Counted from the stretch's first letter, positions 10,725-19,556 are shown. The stretch: DNA of 64,000 nt from Paraburkholderia sp. CNPSo 3272 (GCF_024206495.1 NZ_JAMBPQ010000017.1:1-64000); one strand, 5' to 3'. Notes: a model not told the origin generated them from the sequence alone. Numbers and translations: made by a program.

Positions 10725-11885
10725 TTAGAACGCGTGACGCATACCCACCGTCACGGCGACCTGCGTATTGGTCGACGAAGGCGAGAGCGTGTTGATCATG
10801 GCGTGCGAAAGCACGGAGCCTTCCGGTGCGCCATGCACGTTCTGATACACGCCTTCGAGGTAGAAGTCGGTGCGCTTGCTGAGGGCGTAGTCCGTTTGCA
10901 GCATCCCCGTGTTCCAGCCCGGGTTCGTCCCGTTGTAGGCGCCGTGCGTGTACGTGTACGCACCCGAAACGCTCCATGCCGGCGTGAGCGCGTATTTCAC
11001 GTTCGCTTCGAAGTTGTCGAGGCGCAGCGAACCGGCGAGCGAGCCGGCGGAGTCGTCGTTCGAGCCGAGATAGGTGCCCGTGCCGAACGAGTACACCCCT
11101 GCGGCGTTGTCGATCTGCGTATGGCTCCAGACGAGACCCACCGTGGCCGGGCCGTACGTGTAGTTGCCGCCGAGCGACCAGACACGCTGACGCTCCGCAA
11201 GGAAGTTCGCGCTCGTGTCGCTGGTGGTGACCGCCCCGCTGCTGTTGCCCGCGTTGTTGAACTGCAGGTAGCCGGCCGCGAGGTTCAGCGGGCCCTGGGT
11301 GTACGAAACAGCGAAGCCGTACGAGCGGTTGTTCGCGAAGTCGCCGGCCTTGTTGCTGAACGAGTACATTGTCTCGAACGTCACGCCGTACAACGTCGGG
11401 CTCGCGTACTTGACGGAGTTGTTGACGACCACCGAGTTCGCCGCGAGGTTGTCGTTCTCGAACGGGTGCGCCGCGAGGTTGCCGCCCCACGTGTTGGATC
11501 CAGCCGTGAGTGGGCCCACGAGGTCGTTCATCACGTCGAACTGGCGCCCGAACGTCAGCGTGCCGTACGGATCGCTTTGCAAGCCCACCCACGCTTGCGA
11601 ACCGAAGCCGAGGCCCGAGAACGCCTGTGCGCCGTTGTTGAGCAGGAAGCCTTGTTCGAGCTTGAAGATGGCGTGCAGACCGCCGCCCAGATCTTCCGAA
11701 CCCTTGAGGCCGAACACCGTGTTCTGCGTGGAACTGCTATTCAGCTGCCAGTTGCTATGGCCGAACTGGTTGTTCGTGTAGACGAGGCCGGTATCGATCA
11801 GGCCGTAGAGGGTCACGCTGCTTTGCGCGTGCGCCGAAATCGCAAAGGCGCTCAGGAGTGCCGCGGCGAGTAGCGATTTTTTCAT
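10725..11885 (-). CDS. Outer-membrane general porin
   Basis: 386 residues starting MKKSLLAAALLSAFAISAHA, a classic signal peptide, then QSSVTLYGLIDTG. GLKGSEDLGGGLHAIFKLEQGF is the conserved segment of betaproteobacterial porins, and the C-terminus is HAF. The start has GGAG about ten bases upstream. It has its own hairpin downstream and a long upstream region, so it is probably transcribed alone. No substrate specificity can be read from the sequence. Confidence 0.95.
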   Translation of the reverse strand: MKKSLLAAALLSAFAISAHAQSSVTLYGLIDTGLVYTNNQFGHSNWQLNSSSTQNTVFGLKGSEDLGGGLHAIFKLEQGFLLNNGAQAFSGLGFGSQAWVGLQSDPYGTLTFGRQFDVMNDLVGPLTAGSNTWGGNLAAHPFENDNLAANSVVVNNSVKYASPTLYGVTFETMYSFSNKAGDFANNRSYGFAVSYTQGPLNLAAGYLQFNNAGNSSGAVTTSDTSANFLAERQRVWSLGGNYTYGPATVGLVWSHTQIDNAAGVYSFGTGTYLGSNDDSAGSLAGSLRLDNFEANVKYALTPAWSVSGAYTYTHGAYNGTNPGWNTGMLQTDYALSKRTDFYLEGVYQNVHGAPEGSVLSHAMINTLSPSSTNTQVAVTVGMRHAF

Positions 11886-12378
11886 ATTTTGAAGCTCCGG
11901 ATTGGGCGGTGGGTTAATGCAACGAATTCAGGCAGCCGGCACCATCGACGTGCAATCTCATATGCGCGCATTCCATTTCGGTGCAGATTCAAGAGCAAAA
12001 AGCGATCCGTCGACGATTATTGTGAATTGCGCAATTCATCGATGTTGAAAATGCAATGGCAGAATGGAAATCGTGCAGCGAGCGCGGCGCGAATCGAACA
12101 CCCGCATCATAGGGTGTCGAAAATAAAAATGGTGTCGAAATTCGGGCGACGTGGCGTCGATGGCACAACCGCGCCGGGCAAGGCTCGACGCGCGTCGAGG
12201 AATGTGCGGGGCGTGAATATCGCCGGGCAAATTACATAATGCTTTCGGAGCGAGGCATTAAAGTCGGCGAGAAAGGACGATTATCCGCATCGAAAAAAAT
12301 CGTGGAGCTAATCGGCCCTGCCAGAGCGTGTTGATTGTTCTTTTAATGCGCGCTCTCTTCTGACTTGCGGTGATTCGT
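11886..12378. other. Long AT-richer intergenic region upstream of porin
   Basis: About 490 bases without a supported gene and visibly richer in A and T than its neighbours. It holds a perfect 16-base palindrome at 12023-12038 and a direct repeat GGTGTCGAAA at 12113-12122 and 12131-12140. It presumably carries the porin promoter and control sites on the minus strand. I could not fix -35 and -10 boxes. Confidence 0.5.
12023..12038. promoter_or_regulatory. 16-base perfect palindrome upstream of porin
   Basis: TGAATTGC followed immediately by its reverse complement GCAATTCA. It lies about 140 bases upstream of the porin start in AT-rich DNA, so it is a plausible dimeric regulator site. The regulator is unknown. 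Confidence 0.4.
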
Positions 12379-13113
12379 TCAAGCGGCCGGCGCGACCGAG
12401 GCGCCCACTATTGCGTGGCGCGCCAATGCCTCTGCGACGAATCCCGATGCCTTCATCGTTTCGACAAACGCACCAAGCGCTTCGGCGGCCTGCGGACCGC
12501 GACGCTTCGCGACGCCCATCGCCTGGCGAATCACCATGAAGCGCTCGTCGAGCAGACGCAAGCCGCCGGTCTTCGCGGCGTCGGCTTCCAGTTGCTGCTT
12601 CACGCCCGCGGCCACTTCGAGCCCTTGTTCGAGGAAGGTTTGCACGACGGTGGGCGAAGTCGGCGCGCGCACGATCTGCGCCTGCTTCAATTCCCGCGTG
12701 AGAAAAAGATCGTACGCACTGCCATTGCCCACGGCCACGCGGTTATGCGGTCGATCGACTTCGGCATTAGTGCGCACCGGCGAATCGTTGCGAACGAGAT
12801 AGAAACCTTCGATCAACACATAAGGCGCGGTGAACGCGATCGTTTCACCTCGCTTCGGATCGACGGCAAAGAAGCCGAAGTCCGCGCGTTCGTCGCTCAC
12901 GGCTTCGACGGACTTGCCCGCTGCGTCGAATACGACAAGTTCGAGCGGCACGCCCAGATGCTGTGCGAAGGCGCGCGCGAGATCGACGCAGACGCCGAAC
13001 GGTTCGCCCGACGCCGCATCGCGATTCGCGAGTATCGGATTGCCGAGATTGATGGAGGCGCGCAACGTGCCCGTTGGCGCGAAGGCTTTGACGACAGCGG
13101 GATCGATGTTCAT
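12379..13113 (-). CDS. Family 3 solute-binding-like protein without signal peptide
   Basis: 244 residues matching the bilobed periplasmic amino-acid-binding fold: GTLRASINLGNP near the N-terminus, FGVCVDLARAFAQHLGVPLELV, DFGFFAVDPKRGETIAFTAPY, and the second-lobe segment NRVAVGNGSAYDLFLTRELK. The first residues, MNIDPAVVKAFAPTG, are not a signal peptide, and no better start lies upstream. The protein is therefore predicted to be cytoplasmic, or a ligand-sensing relative rather than a transporter subunit. No permease or ATPase gene is adjacent. It follows benD by 84 bases on the same strand and might be cotranscribed with the benzoate genes. Confidence 0.82.
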   Translation of the reverse strand: MNIDPAVVKAFAPTGTLRASINLGNPILANRDAASGEPFGVCVDLARAFAQHLGVPLELVVFDAAGKSVEAVSDERADFGFFAVDPKRGETIAFTAPYVLIEGFYLVRNDSPVRTNAEVDRPHNRVAVGNGSAYDLFLTRELKQAQIVRAPTSPTVVQTFLEQGLEVAAGVKQQLEADAAKTGGLRLLDERFMVIRQAMGVAKRRGPQAAEALGAFVETMKASGFVAEALARHAIVGASVAPAA

Positions 13114-13197
13114 GGGAGCGCGAGGCGAAAATCAGGCTCGTTCGAGCATATCATCCCGCCCGCTTGTGCGCGCCCACCGTCATCGTGCGTTCATGGC

Positions 13198-13974
13198 TCA
13201 GCCCAGGTCACCACCGGCGACCGGCAAGATCGAGCCGGTGATATAACTCGCCTCGTCCGAAGCGAGAAAGAGGATCGGCGCGACCTGTTCGTCGAGGCTG
13301 CCGTAGCGCTTGAAGAAGGTCGATTCGGTGACCTGGCGCACCGCCTCGCCCATCCAGGTCTTTTCCTGCTCGCTGTCGCCCGCGGCATTGCGTGGAATGC
13401 GGCGCGGCGGCGCTTCGGTGCCGCCTGGCGCCGTGGCGACCACGCGGATATTGTGTTCCGCGTATTCCATTGCCAGCGATTGCGTCACCGCATTCACGCC
13501 GCCCTTCGCTGCCGAATACGGCACGCGGCGAATGCCGCGCGTGGCATTCGACGACACGTTGACGATGGTTCCGCGCCCGCGCTCGAGCAAATGCGGCAGC
13601 ACGGCATGGCACGTATATAGCGTGGGCATGAGCGAGCGGCGGATTTCCGCATCGATCTGCGCAGGCTCGAATTCCGCGAACGGACGCATGCGGATGGCAC
13701 CGCCCACGCCGTTGATGAGGATGTCGATGCCGCCGTACTTTTGCGCGGCGAAATCCATTGCCGCTTTCGCGCCCTCATACGTTTCGAGGTCGGCGACGAA
13801 TCCCGCCGTTTGCGCGCCCTGCGCCTCGGCCGCGACTTCGGCTACGAAATCCGCTCGATCGACAAATACCACCTTGCCGCCTTCGGCCGCCGCGCGCAGC
13901 GCCACGCCGCGGCCGATTCCTTGTGCCGCCCCCGTGACGACGACGACCTTGCCTGCGAATCGTTGCATGATCAT
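13198..13974 (-). CDS. benD: Benzoate cis-diol dehydrogenase (1,6-dihydroxycyclohexa-2,4-diene-1-carboxylate dehydrogenase)
   Basis: 258 residues, a short-chain dehydrogenase. The cofactor motif is TGAAQGIGRG (about residues 15-24). NGVGGAIRMRPF replaces the usual NNAG, as in BenD proteins, and the catalytic Ser is in VSSNATRG with Tyr-x3-Lys in YSAAKGG. It oxidises the benzoate 1,2-diol to catechol and CO2 with NAD+. The ATG at 13974 overlaps the benC stop as ATGA; a second ATG at 13968 is also possible. Last enzyme gene of the benABCD run. Confidence 0.95.
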   Translation of the reverse strand: MIMQRFAGKVVVVTGAAQGIGRGVALRAAAEGGKVVFVDRADFVAEVAAEAQGAQTAGFVADLETYEGAKAAMDFAAQKYGGIDILINGVGGAIRMRPFAEFEPAQIDAEIRRSLMPTLYTCHAVLPHLLERGRGTIVNVSSNATRGIRRVPYSAAKGGVNAVTQSLAMEYAEHNIRVVATAPGGTEAPPRRIPRNAAGDSEQEKTWMGEAVRQVTESTFFKRYGSLDEQVAPILFLASDEASYITGSILPVAGGDLG

Positions 13975-14993
13975 GCCGCCTTCGGGACTGCGTTGGGGGT
14001 GAACTTCTCGTAATGGAAGCTGTGGGGCTTCACGCCTTCGTCATCGAAATATTTGCGCACGGCGTCTACCATCGGCGGCGGCCCGCACAGATACACGTCG
14101 ACGTCGCCATCGTTCAAGGCGTCGGCGGGAATATGCTGCGTGACCCATCCTTTACGGGGATGATTCGAATCCGCGTCGGCGATCACGGTAGCGAAGCTGA
14201 AATTCGGCAGCTTCGCCGCGTAGGCTTCGATGGCTTCAACGAGCACGAGGTCGAGGTCGCGCGTGACGCCGTAGATCAGGTGCACCTTGTGCTGCGCGTT
14301 GGTGCGCGCGAGCACGTCCAGCATCGAGAGGAACGGCGCGAGGCCCGTGCCGCCCGCGAGGAACAGCAGCGGCCGCTGCACGTCACGCAGATAGAAGCTG
14401 CCGAGCGGCCCCGTCAATTCGAGCTTCGTGCCCGCTTGCGCGGCTTCGAGCCACGTGCTCATCACGCCGCCCGGAATCTTCTTGATCAGGAAGCTGATTT
14501 TCGATTCGCCCGGCGCGCAAGAGAAGGAATACGAACGATGCTGACCGCTGCCCGGCACGTCGATGTTGACGTACTGGCCCGGCAGGAACACGGGACCCGC
14601 TGCGTCGACGTCCAGTTCGAGCACGACCGCGGCATCGTTGTGCTGTTCGACCTTCGCGACCGTGGCCGCAAACTTGCCATGCGCTGTCTTGCACACTGTG
14701 GAAGACGCGGGAATCGCGATTACGCAATCGCTTTCCGGCACCATCTGGCAGGTGAGCACGAGACCGCTGTCCTTTTCGTCTTCGGTCAGCGCGTCCTCGA
14801 TATAGTCTTCGCCGAGGTCGTAGCTGCCGCTTTCGGCGCGGCACTTGCAGGTGCCGCACACGCCGTCTGAGCAGTCCATCGGCAGGTTGATGCGCGCGCG
14901 AAAGGCCGCATCGAGCACTTTCTCGCCCGCCTTGCAGTCGATGAAACGAGTGACGCCGTCTTCGAAATTGAGTGCAATCTTGTAGCTGGACAT
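13971..14993 (-). CDS. benC: Benzoate 1,2-dioxygenase electron-transfer component
   Basis: 340 residues. An N-terminal plant-type ferredoxin domain has C41, C46, C49 and C82 to hold the 2Fe-2S cluster. Then comes a ferredoxin-reductase domain with the FAD motif RSYSFSC and the NADH motif GGTGLAPFLSML, ending in CGPPPMVDAV. It passes electrons from NADH to the BenAB oxygenase. Start ATG 14993 is preceded by AAGGAG. It lies 52 bases after benB and overlaps benD. Confidence 0.97.
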   Translation of the reverse strand: MSSYKIALNFEDGVTRFIDCKAGEKVLDAAFRARINLPMDCSDGVCGTCKCRAESGSYDLGEDYIEDALTEDEKDSGLVLTCQMVPESDCVIAIPASSTVCKTAHGKFAATVAKVEQHNDAAVVLELDVDAAGPVFLPGQYVNIDVPGSGQHRSYSFSCAPGESKISFLIKKIPGGVMSTWLEAAQAGTKLELTGPLGSFYLRDVQRPLLFLAGGTGLAPFLSMLDVLARTNAQHKVHLIYGVTRDLDLVLVEAIEAYAAKLPNFSFATVIADADSNHPRKGWVTQHIPADALNDGDVDVYLCGPPPMVDAVRKYFDDEGVKPHSFHYEKFTPNAVPKAA

Positions 14994-15045
14994 GGTGTCT
15001 CCTTCTATCCCATGTTGAAACTGAGGCTCGGTGTCAAATGTGACT

Positions 15046-15534
15046 TCACACGTGGTAGACGTCGAGCACCTGCCGGATGTAGTCGTTCTTCAGCACGATC
15101 TTTTTGTAGGCGATCAGGAAGCCGTCGCCGGCCTTGCGCAAGGTGACGAACATCGTGCCGAAAAAATGATCCGTGGCCCGATAACGATGATTGAGCGTGT
15201 GGAAGTTGTAGCGCACTTCCACTTCATCACCGCGATCCGCCAGCACTTCCACGTTCGTGACGTTGTGGCTCGTGCGCGGCTCGGGCATCGAAGCGCCGCT
15301 TCGCTCGGTCTTGATGCGAAACACGCGGTCTTCGAGGCCGCCGCGATCCGGGTAGTACATCAGCGAGATCTGCGATTCGTGGTCGTCGGTGAGCTGGTCA
15401 TCGTCGTCCCACGCGGGCATCCAGTACGTAACGTCTTCTGCGTAGCACGCGAGCCATTCTTCCCACTGGCGATCGTCGAGCAGGCGCGCTTCGCGATACA
15501 GCGCGGCGCAGATTCTCTGGTAATCGTTGCTCAT
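15046..15534 (-). CDS. benB: Benzoate 1,2-dioxygenase, small (beta) subunit
   Basis: 162 residues, the usual length of ring-hydroxylating dioxygenase beta subunits, with the cone-shaped SnoaL-like fold. Recognisable segments are EARLLDDRQWEEWL, YWMPAWDDD and SHNVTNVEVL, with a C-terminal region YKKIVLKNDYI. It has a structural role in the alpha3beta3 oxygenase. The ATG at 15534 overlaps the benA stop as ATGA, so the two subunits are translationally coupled. Confidence 0.97.
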   Translation of the reverse strand: MSNDYQRICAALYREARLLDDRQWEEWLACYAEDVTYWMPAWDDDDQLTDDHESQISLMYYPDRGGLEDRVFRIKTERSGASMPEPRTSHNVTNVEVLADRGDEVEVRYNFHTLNHRYRATDHFFGTMFVTLRKAGDGFLIAYKKIVLKNDYIRQVLDVYHV

Positions 15535-16901
15535 GCCTGCGCTCCCGCTTGTTCGTGGTTCAGTTCCTGCTTGAGGGCGTCGCGCATGGCGTGCACCCAG
15601 TACTCGTGCTGAACCACGAACAACCCTTCGTCTTCGCTGCGTTCGCCGGAAATGACCGGCTTGAGCCCCATCTTCTTCGCGTTGTCGTCCGCGCCTTCGA
15701 CCCACAGCGGCGCGCCGCGCGAGAGATCGTTCCACATTGCCGTCGTGCCGGCGTAACCCGCCTGGCAGGCGCGGAACTCTTCCAGGTCGTCGGCGGTGCC
15801 CATGCCCGTGACGTTGAAGAAGTCCTCGTACTGGCGAATACGGGTCGCACGATCTTCCGCGCTCTCGCCCTTCGGCCCGAAGCAGAAGATGTTCACCTCG
15901 GTCTTGTCCACGCTGATCGGGCGCACCACGCGAATCTGCGTGCTGAACTGGTCCATCAGGAACACGTTCGGATAGAGGCACAGGTTTCTCGTCTGGTTGA
16001 CGATGAAATCGGCCTGCACTTCGCCCACGCGCGCTCTGATTTCGTCGCGATGCTTATAGACCGGTCGCACTTCGGGGTTCATCGTGTTGGTCCACAGCAG
16101 GATGTGGCCGTGGTCGAAGCCGTAGACACCCGCCACCGACTTGCTCCAGCTATTGGCATCCACCGCTTGGGTGCCGTCTTCCTTGCGGCGGCCCATGGTG
16201 GCAGCGTAATTCCAGTGCACGGTGCTGACGTGGTAGCCGTCGCAGCCGTTTTCCATCTGCATCTTCCAGTTGCCGTCGTAGACATACGAGGAGTTGCCGC
16301 GCAGCACTTCGAGGCCGTTCGGCGACTGGTCGACGATCTGGTCGATGATGATCTTCGCTTCGCCGAGGTAGTCTTCGAGCGGCTGCACGTCGACATTGAG
16401 GCTGCCGAACAGAAAGCCCCGATAGTTCTCGAAGCGAGCGACCTTCTTCAGGTCGTGCGAGCCCTGCTTGTTGAATTGCACGGGATATTCGGTGGTCTTT
16501 TCGTCCTTCACCTTGAGCAGCTTGCCGGTGTTGGAGAACGTCCAGCCGTGGAACGGACAGGTGAAGCTGCCCTTGTTGCCGTGCTTGCGCCGGCACAGCA
16601 TGGCGCCTTTGTGCGCGCAGGCGTTGATCACGGCGTTCAGCGTGCCGGTCTTGTCGCGCGTGATGACGACCGGCTGACGACCCAGCCACGTGGTGTAGTA
16701 GTCGTTGTTTTCGGGAATCTGGCTTTCGTGCGCGAGGTACACCCAGTTCTTCTCGAAGATGTATTTCATTTCCAGTTCGAACAGGTCTGCATTGGTGAAG
16801 ATGTCGCGTCGGCAACGGAACACACCGTTTTGCTTGTCGTCCTGCACGGCGGTGGACAGCAGATGATCCAGGTCACTGGCTTTGTCGATGATGGCTGACA
16901 T
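15531..16901 (-). CDS. benA: Benzoate 1,2-dioxygenase, large (alpha) subunit
   Basis: 456 residues from ATG 16901, with AGGAG correctly spaced; the longer in-frame start is not supported. The Rieske cluster ligands are C95-x-H97 and C115-x2-H118. The catalytic iron facial triad begins with H224 and H229, with bridging D221, in NGCDGYHVSTVHW. It adds both atoms of O2 to benzoate at C1 and C2. First gene of benABCD, separated from catA by a 114-base gap that contains a strong hairpin, so it may also have its own promoter. Confidence 0.97.
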   Translation of the reverse strand: MSAIIDKASDLDHLLSTAVQDDKQNGVFRCRRDIFTNADLFELEMKYIFEKNWVYLAHESQIPENNDYYTTWLGRQPVVITRDKTGTLNAVINACAHKGAMLCRRKHGNKGSFTCPFHGWTFSNTGKLLKVKDEKTTEYPVQFNKQGSHDLKKVARFENYRGFLFGSLNVDVQPLEDYLGEAKIIIDQIVDQSPNGLEVLRGNSSYVYDGNWKMQMENGCDGYHVSTVHWNYAATMGRRKEDGTQAVDANSWSKSVAGVYGFDHGHILLWTNTMNPEVRPVYKHRDEIRARVGEVQADFIVNQTRNLCLYPNVFLMDQFSTQIRVVRPISVDKTEVNIFCFGPKGESAEDRATRIRQYEDFFNVTGMGTADDLEEFRACQAGYAGTTAMWNDLSRGAPLWVEGADDNAKKMGLKPVISGERSEDEGLFVVQHEYWVHAMRDALKQELNHEQAGAQA

Positions 16902-16981
16902 ATTAGCTCTCCTATGCATACTCCACACGCGGTACGGAGTTCCTGCATCGGTGTCGAATGAAGATTCGAGGTGAAACGGGG

Positions 16982-17004
16982 GGCGGCGGCAACATGCCGC
17001 CGCC
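16982..17004 (-). terminator. Strong hairpin between catA and benA
   Basis: Ten-base perfect stem, GGCGGCGGCA at 16982-16991 and TGCCGCCGCC at 16995-17004, with a three-base loop, about 11 bases after the catA stop. The following minus-strand sequence has only a short T-run. It is likely a partial terminator or 3' stabiliser that lowers read-through from cat into ben. A small dyad TCGAAT/ATTCGA (16954-16969) lies between it and benA. Confidence 0.6.
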
Positions 17005-17015
17005 AGGCGGGTCGG

Positions 17016-17951
17016 TTACGCCGCAGCTGCGGCGCGCAGGCGGTGAACGAGCTGGTTGTCCTTGCCCTGGACCAGCGGCGTGAGCGTGAAGTTGAACTCG
17101 ATGTCCTTGTACGTGTCGGCTTTCAGGCCGAGCGCGTTGCCGCCGGTCTTCTCGACCACCGGCGGAATGAGTTCTTCACGCGTCGCGTAGGCGAAGTCAT
17201 CCCAGATCAGCGGATCGCCTTCGATATTGAACTGCGTGGTGAGCTTGCGGCTGTTATCGGCCGTGACGAAGAAGTGCACGTGCGCCGGGCGGTTGCCGTG
17301 GCGGCCAAGGCCGTCCAGCAGCCGCTGGGTCGAGCCCTGCGGCGGGCAGCCGTAGCCCACCGGCATGAGCGTGCGGAACTCGTACTTGCCGTCTGCGCCG
17401 GTCTTGACCGCGCCGCGCAGGTTGAAGTCGGCCTGCGCGCCGGTCGGGTCGAAGTGCGAATAGAAGCCCTTCGAATTGGCGTGCCAGCATTCGACCAGGG
17501 CGCCGGCGAGCGGCTTGCCATCGAGGCCGGTAACCGTGCCGTGAATGACGAGCGGACCGGCATCGGCGTCGGCGTTGAGGTCGATGCGCGAAACGCTCTC
17601 GCGCACCGGCGCGCCTGCCACATACAGCGGCCCTTCGATCGTGCGCGGCGTGCCGCCTTCGAGACCCACCGCCTGGTCTGCGGCGTCCATGCGGATGTCG
17701 AGGTACTTCTCGAGGCCGAGGCCGGCGGCGAGCAGCGCCGCTTCGCCGTCCTGGCCGAGCTTGTTCAGATAGTTCACGCCGGCCCAGACTTCATCGGGCG
17801 TGATGTCGAGATCGTCGATGGCCTTGAAGAGGTCGCCCAGCAGTCGATAAACGACCTGCTGGAAACGCGCGTTGCCGCTGCCGCCGTTGAGATTCGCAGC
17901 GGCCTTCAGCAGGTCCTGCACTTCCTTCGATTCGAATACTTTTGCGCTCAT
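17016..17951 (-). CDS. catA: Catechol 1,2-dioxygenase
   Basis: 311 residues, the standard length for intradiol catechol dioxygenases. The four non-haem Fe(III) ligands are Y164, Y200, H224 and H226, at the same numbers as the well-studied Acinetobacter enzyme. The N-terminal helical linker domain that forms the dimer and binds lipid spans about residues 1-105. It cleaves catechol between the hydroxyls to cis,cis-muconate. It lies 44 bases after catC on the same strand. Confidence 0.97.
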   Translation of the reverse strand: MSAKVFESKEVQDLLKAAANLNGGSGNARFQQVVYRLLGDLFKAIDDLDITPDEVWAGVNYLNKLGQDGEAALLAAGLGLEKYLDIRMDAADQAVGLEGGTPRTIEGPLYVAGAPVRESVSRIDLNADADAGPLVIHGTVTGLDGKPLAGALVECWHANSKGFYSHFDPTGAQADFNLRGAVKTGADGKYEFRTLMPVGYGCPPQGSTQRLLDGLGRHGNRPAHVHFFVTADNSRKLTTQFNIEGDPLIWDDFAYATREELIPPVVEKTGGNALGLKADTYKDIEFNFTLTPLVQGKDNQLVHRLRAAAAA

Positions 17952-17995
17952 GGTCTTTGTCTCCTGGTGCTTGCTGGTATTGAGGGGGAATCAGC

Positions 17996-18286
17996 TCAAG
18001 CGTCGTTGTCCCTGACGGAGGACGGGTGGCGACACAACGGCGTGACCGTTATCTTCATGTACGGAAAAAGCGGCAAGGCGGTGAGAATGTCGTGCAGCTC
18101 TGCATTACTCTCTACGTCGAAGATGCTGTAATTCGCGTACTCGCCCACCAGTCGCCAGATATGACGCCACTTGCCGCTGCGCTGCAGCTCCTGCGAGTAC
18201 TCCTTTTCGCGCGCCTTGATTTCGTTGGCGACATTGGCCGGCATGTCGGCCGGGATGTTCACATCCATGCGTACGTGGAAAAGCAT
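17996..18286 (-). CDS. catC: Muconolactone delta-isomerase
   Basis: 96 residues, family length. Typical segments are MLFHVRMDVNIPADMP at the start, then KAREKEYSQELQRSGKW and HIWRLVGEYANYSIFDVES. It converts muconolactone to 3-oxoadipate enol-lactone as a homodecamer. It is placed between catB and catA, giving the order B-C-A. It sits 28 bases after catB and 44 before catA, so the three are one operon. Confidence 0.97.
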   Translation of the reverse strand: MLFHVRMDVNIPADMPANVANEIKAREKEYSQELQRSGKWRHIWRLVGEYANYSIFDVESNAELHDILTALPLFPYMKITVTPLCRHPSSVRDNDA

Positions 18287-18314
18287 CGTCTTGTCCGTTT
18301 ATCAGGTGTCCGGA

Positions 18315-19451
18315 TTACTTCGTGACTTTCATCAGGCCGTCGCGGGTGAAGCGCTTGACCTTCGCCTCGTCCAGTTCGATGCCCAGGCCCGGGCCGTTCG
18401 GCACCGTCAGCTCGAAGTCGCTGTAGTCGAGCGGCGTAGTCAGAATTTCTTCGGTGATCAGCAAGGGGCCGAACAGTTCGGTGCCCCACTGCAGGTTGGC
18501 GAAGCTTGCGAACAGGTGCGCCGACGCCACCGTGCTGAACGCGCCTTCGAGCATCGTGCCGCCGTACAACTCGATACCCGCGGCGTCCGCAATCGTGGCC
18601 ACGCGCTGCGCCGCGAACAGTCCGCCGCTTTGTTCGATCTTGATGGCGAAGACATCGGCGCCCTCGTTCTTCGCGATCTCGAACGCGCTTTCCGGTCCCT
18701 GCAGGATTTCGTCGGCCATCAATGCCACCGGGAAGCGGCGCATGAGGCGCGACAGCGCCGCGGGCGAAGCGACCGGCTGCTCGACCAGCTCGCAGCCGGC
18801 TTCCGCCAGCGCCGGAATTGCCCATGCCGCCTGCGTCTCGCTCCAGGCCATGTTGACGTCCACGCGCACGGCGGCGCGATCGCCCACCGCCTTCTTGATG
18901 TCGGCAACGTGCTTGATGTCGGTCTTGAGGTCTTTCGCGCCGATCTTCAGCTTGAAGATCTTGTGACGGCGCACTTCCAGCATCGCCTCGGCTTCGGCAA
19001 TGTCCCTGGAGGTATCGCCCGAAGCGAGCGTCCATGCCACTGGCAGGCGTTCGCGGCGGCGGCCGCCCAGCAGTTCGCTCACCGGCACGGAGAGACGCTT
19101 GCCCTGCGCGTCGAGCAGCGCCGTTTCCAGCGCGCACTTGGCGAAGTGATTGAGCTTCACGAGCTTGCCCAGATGCGCCATGAGCGCCTGTATACGCGTG
19201 GCGTCCTGGCCGATCATCGCCGGGGCGAAGTAGGCGTCGATCGCGAGCTTCATCGCTTCCGGGCTTTCCGGACCGTAGGCCATGCCGGCAATCGTCGTAC
19301 CTTCACCCATGCCGGTTACGCCGTCGCTGCAATACACATTCACCAGCATCAGGGTTTGCCCGTACATCGTGGCAACGGATAGCTTGTGAGGGCGAATCGT
19401 CGGCAGATCGACGAGGCGGGTTTCGATACGTTCGATCGTGGCGGAGGTCAT
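18315..19451 (-). CDS. catB: Muconate cycloisomerase
   Basis: 378 residues of the enolase superfamily. Visible: the KIGAKD catalytic Lys segment, DVNMAWSE with a metal-ligand Asp, ADEILQGPESAFEIAK, and FAIKIEQSGGL containing the second-face Lys. It cycloisomerises cis,cis-muconate to muconolactone with Mn2+. It is the first gene of the catBCA-ben operon. The 194-base divergent region to the LysR gene holds operator-like dyads. Confidence 0.96.
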   Translation of the reverse strand: MTSATIERIETRLVDLPTIRPHKLSVATMYGQTLMLVNVYCSDGVTGMGEGTTIAGMAYGPESPEAMKLAIDAYFAPAMIGQDATRIQALMAHLGKLVKLNHFAKCALETALLDAQGKRLSVPVSELLGGRRRERLPVAWTLASGDTSRDIAEAEAMLEVRRHKIFKLKIGAKDLKTDIKHVADIKKAVGDRAAVRVDVNMAWSETQAAWAIPALAEAGCELVEQPVASPAALSRLMRRFPVALMADEILQGPESAFEIAKNEGADVFAIKIEQSGGLFAAQRVATIADAAGIELYGGTMLEGAFSTVASAHLFASFANLQWGTELFGPLLITEEILTTPLDYSDFELTVPNGPGLGIELDEAKVKRFTRDGLMKVTK

Positions 19452-19516
19452 GTCGCAGGCTGCGTAAGTGGAGAAGGTATGGTGGATTTATACACGCCGC
19501 GCCTGAGCAGCATCCA

Positions 19517-19556
19517 ATACTATTTGCGTCCAATTCCATACCTTTATAATATGGAA
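19517..19556. promoter_or_regulatory. LysR-type (CatR/BenM-like) operator between catB and catR
   Basis: A perfect 7-base dyad, TTCCATA (19534-19540) and TATGGAA (19550-19556) with a 9-base spacer, contains ATAC-N7-ATAT (19538-19552). That is one base from the ATAC-N7-GTAT consensus of CatR/BenM. A weaker ATAC-N7-GTCC (19517-19531) lies exactly 21 bases, two helical turns, away. This is the expected geometry of recognition and activation sites for a muconate-responsive regulator. Confidence 0.75.
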
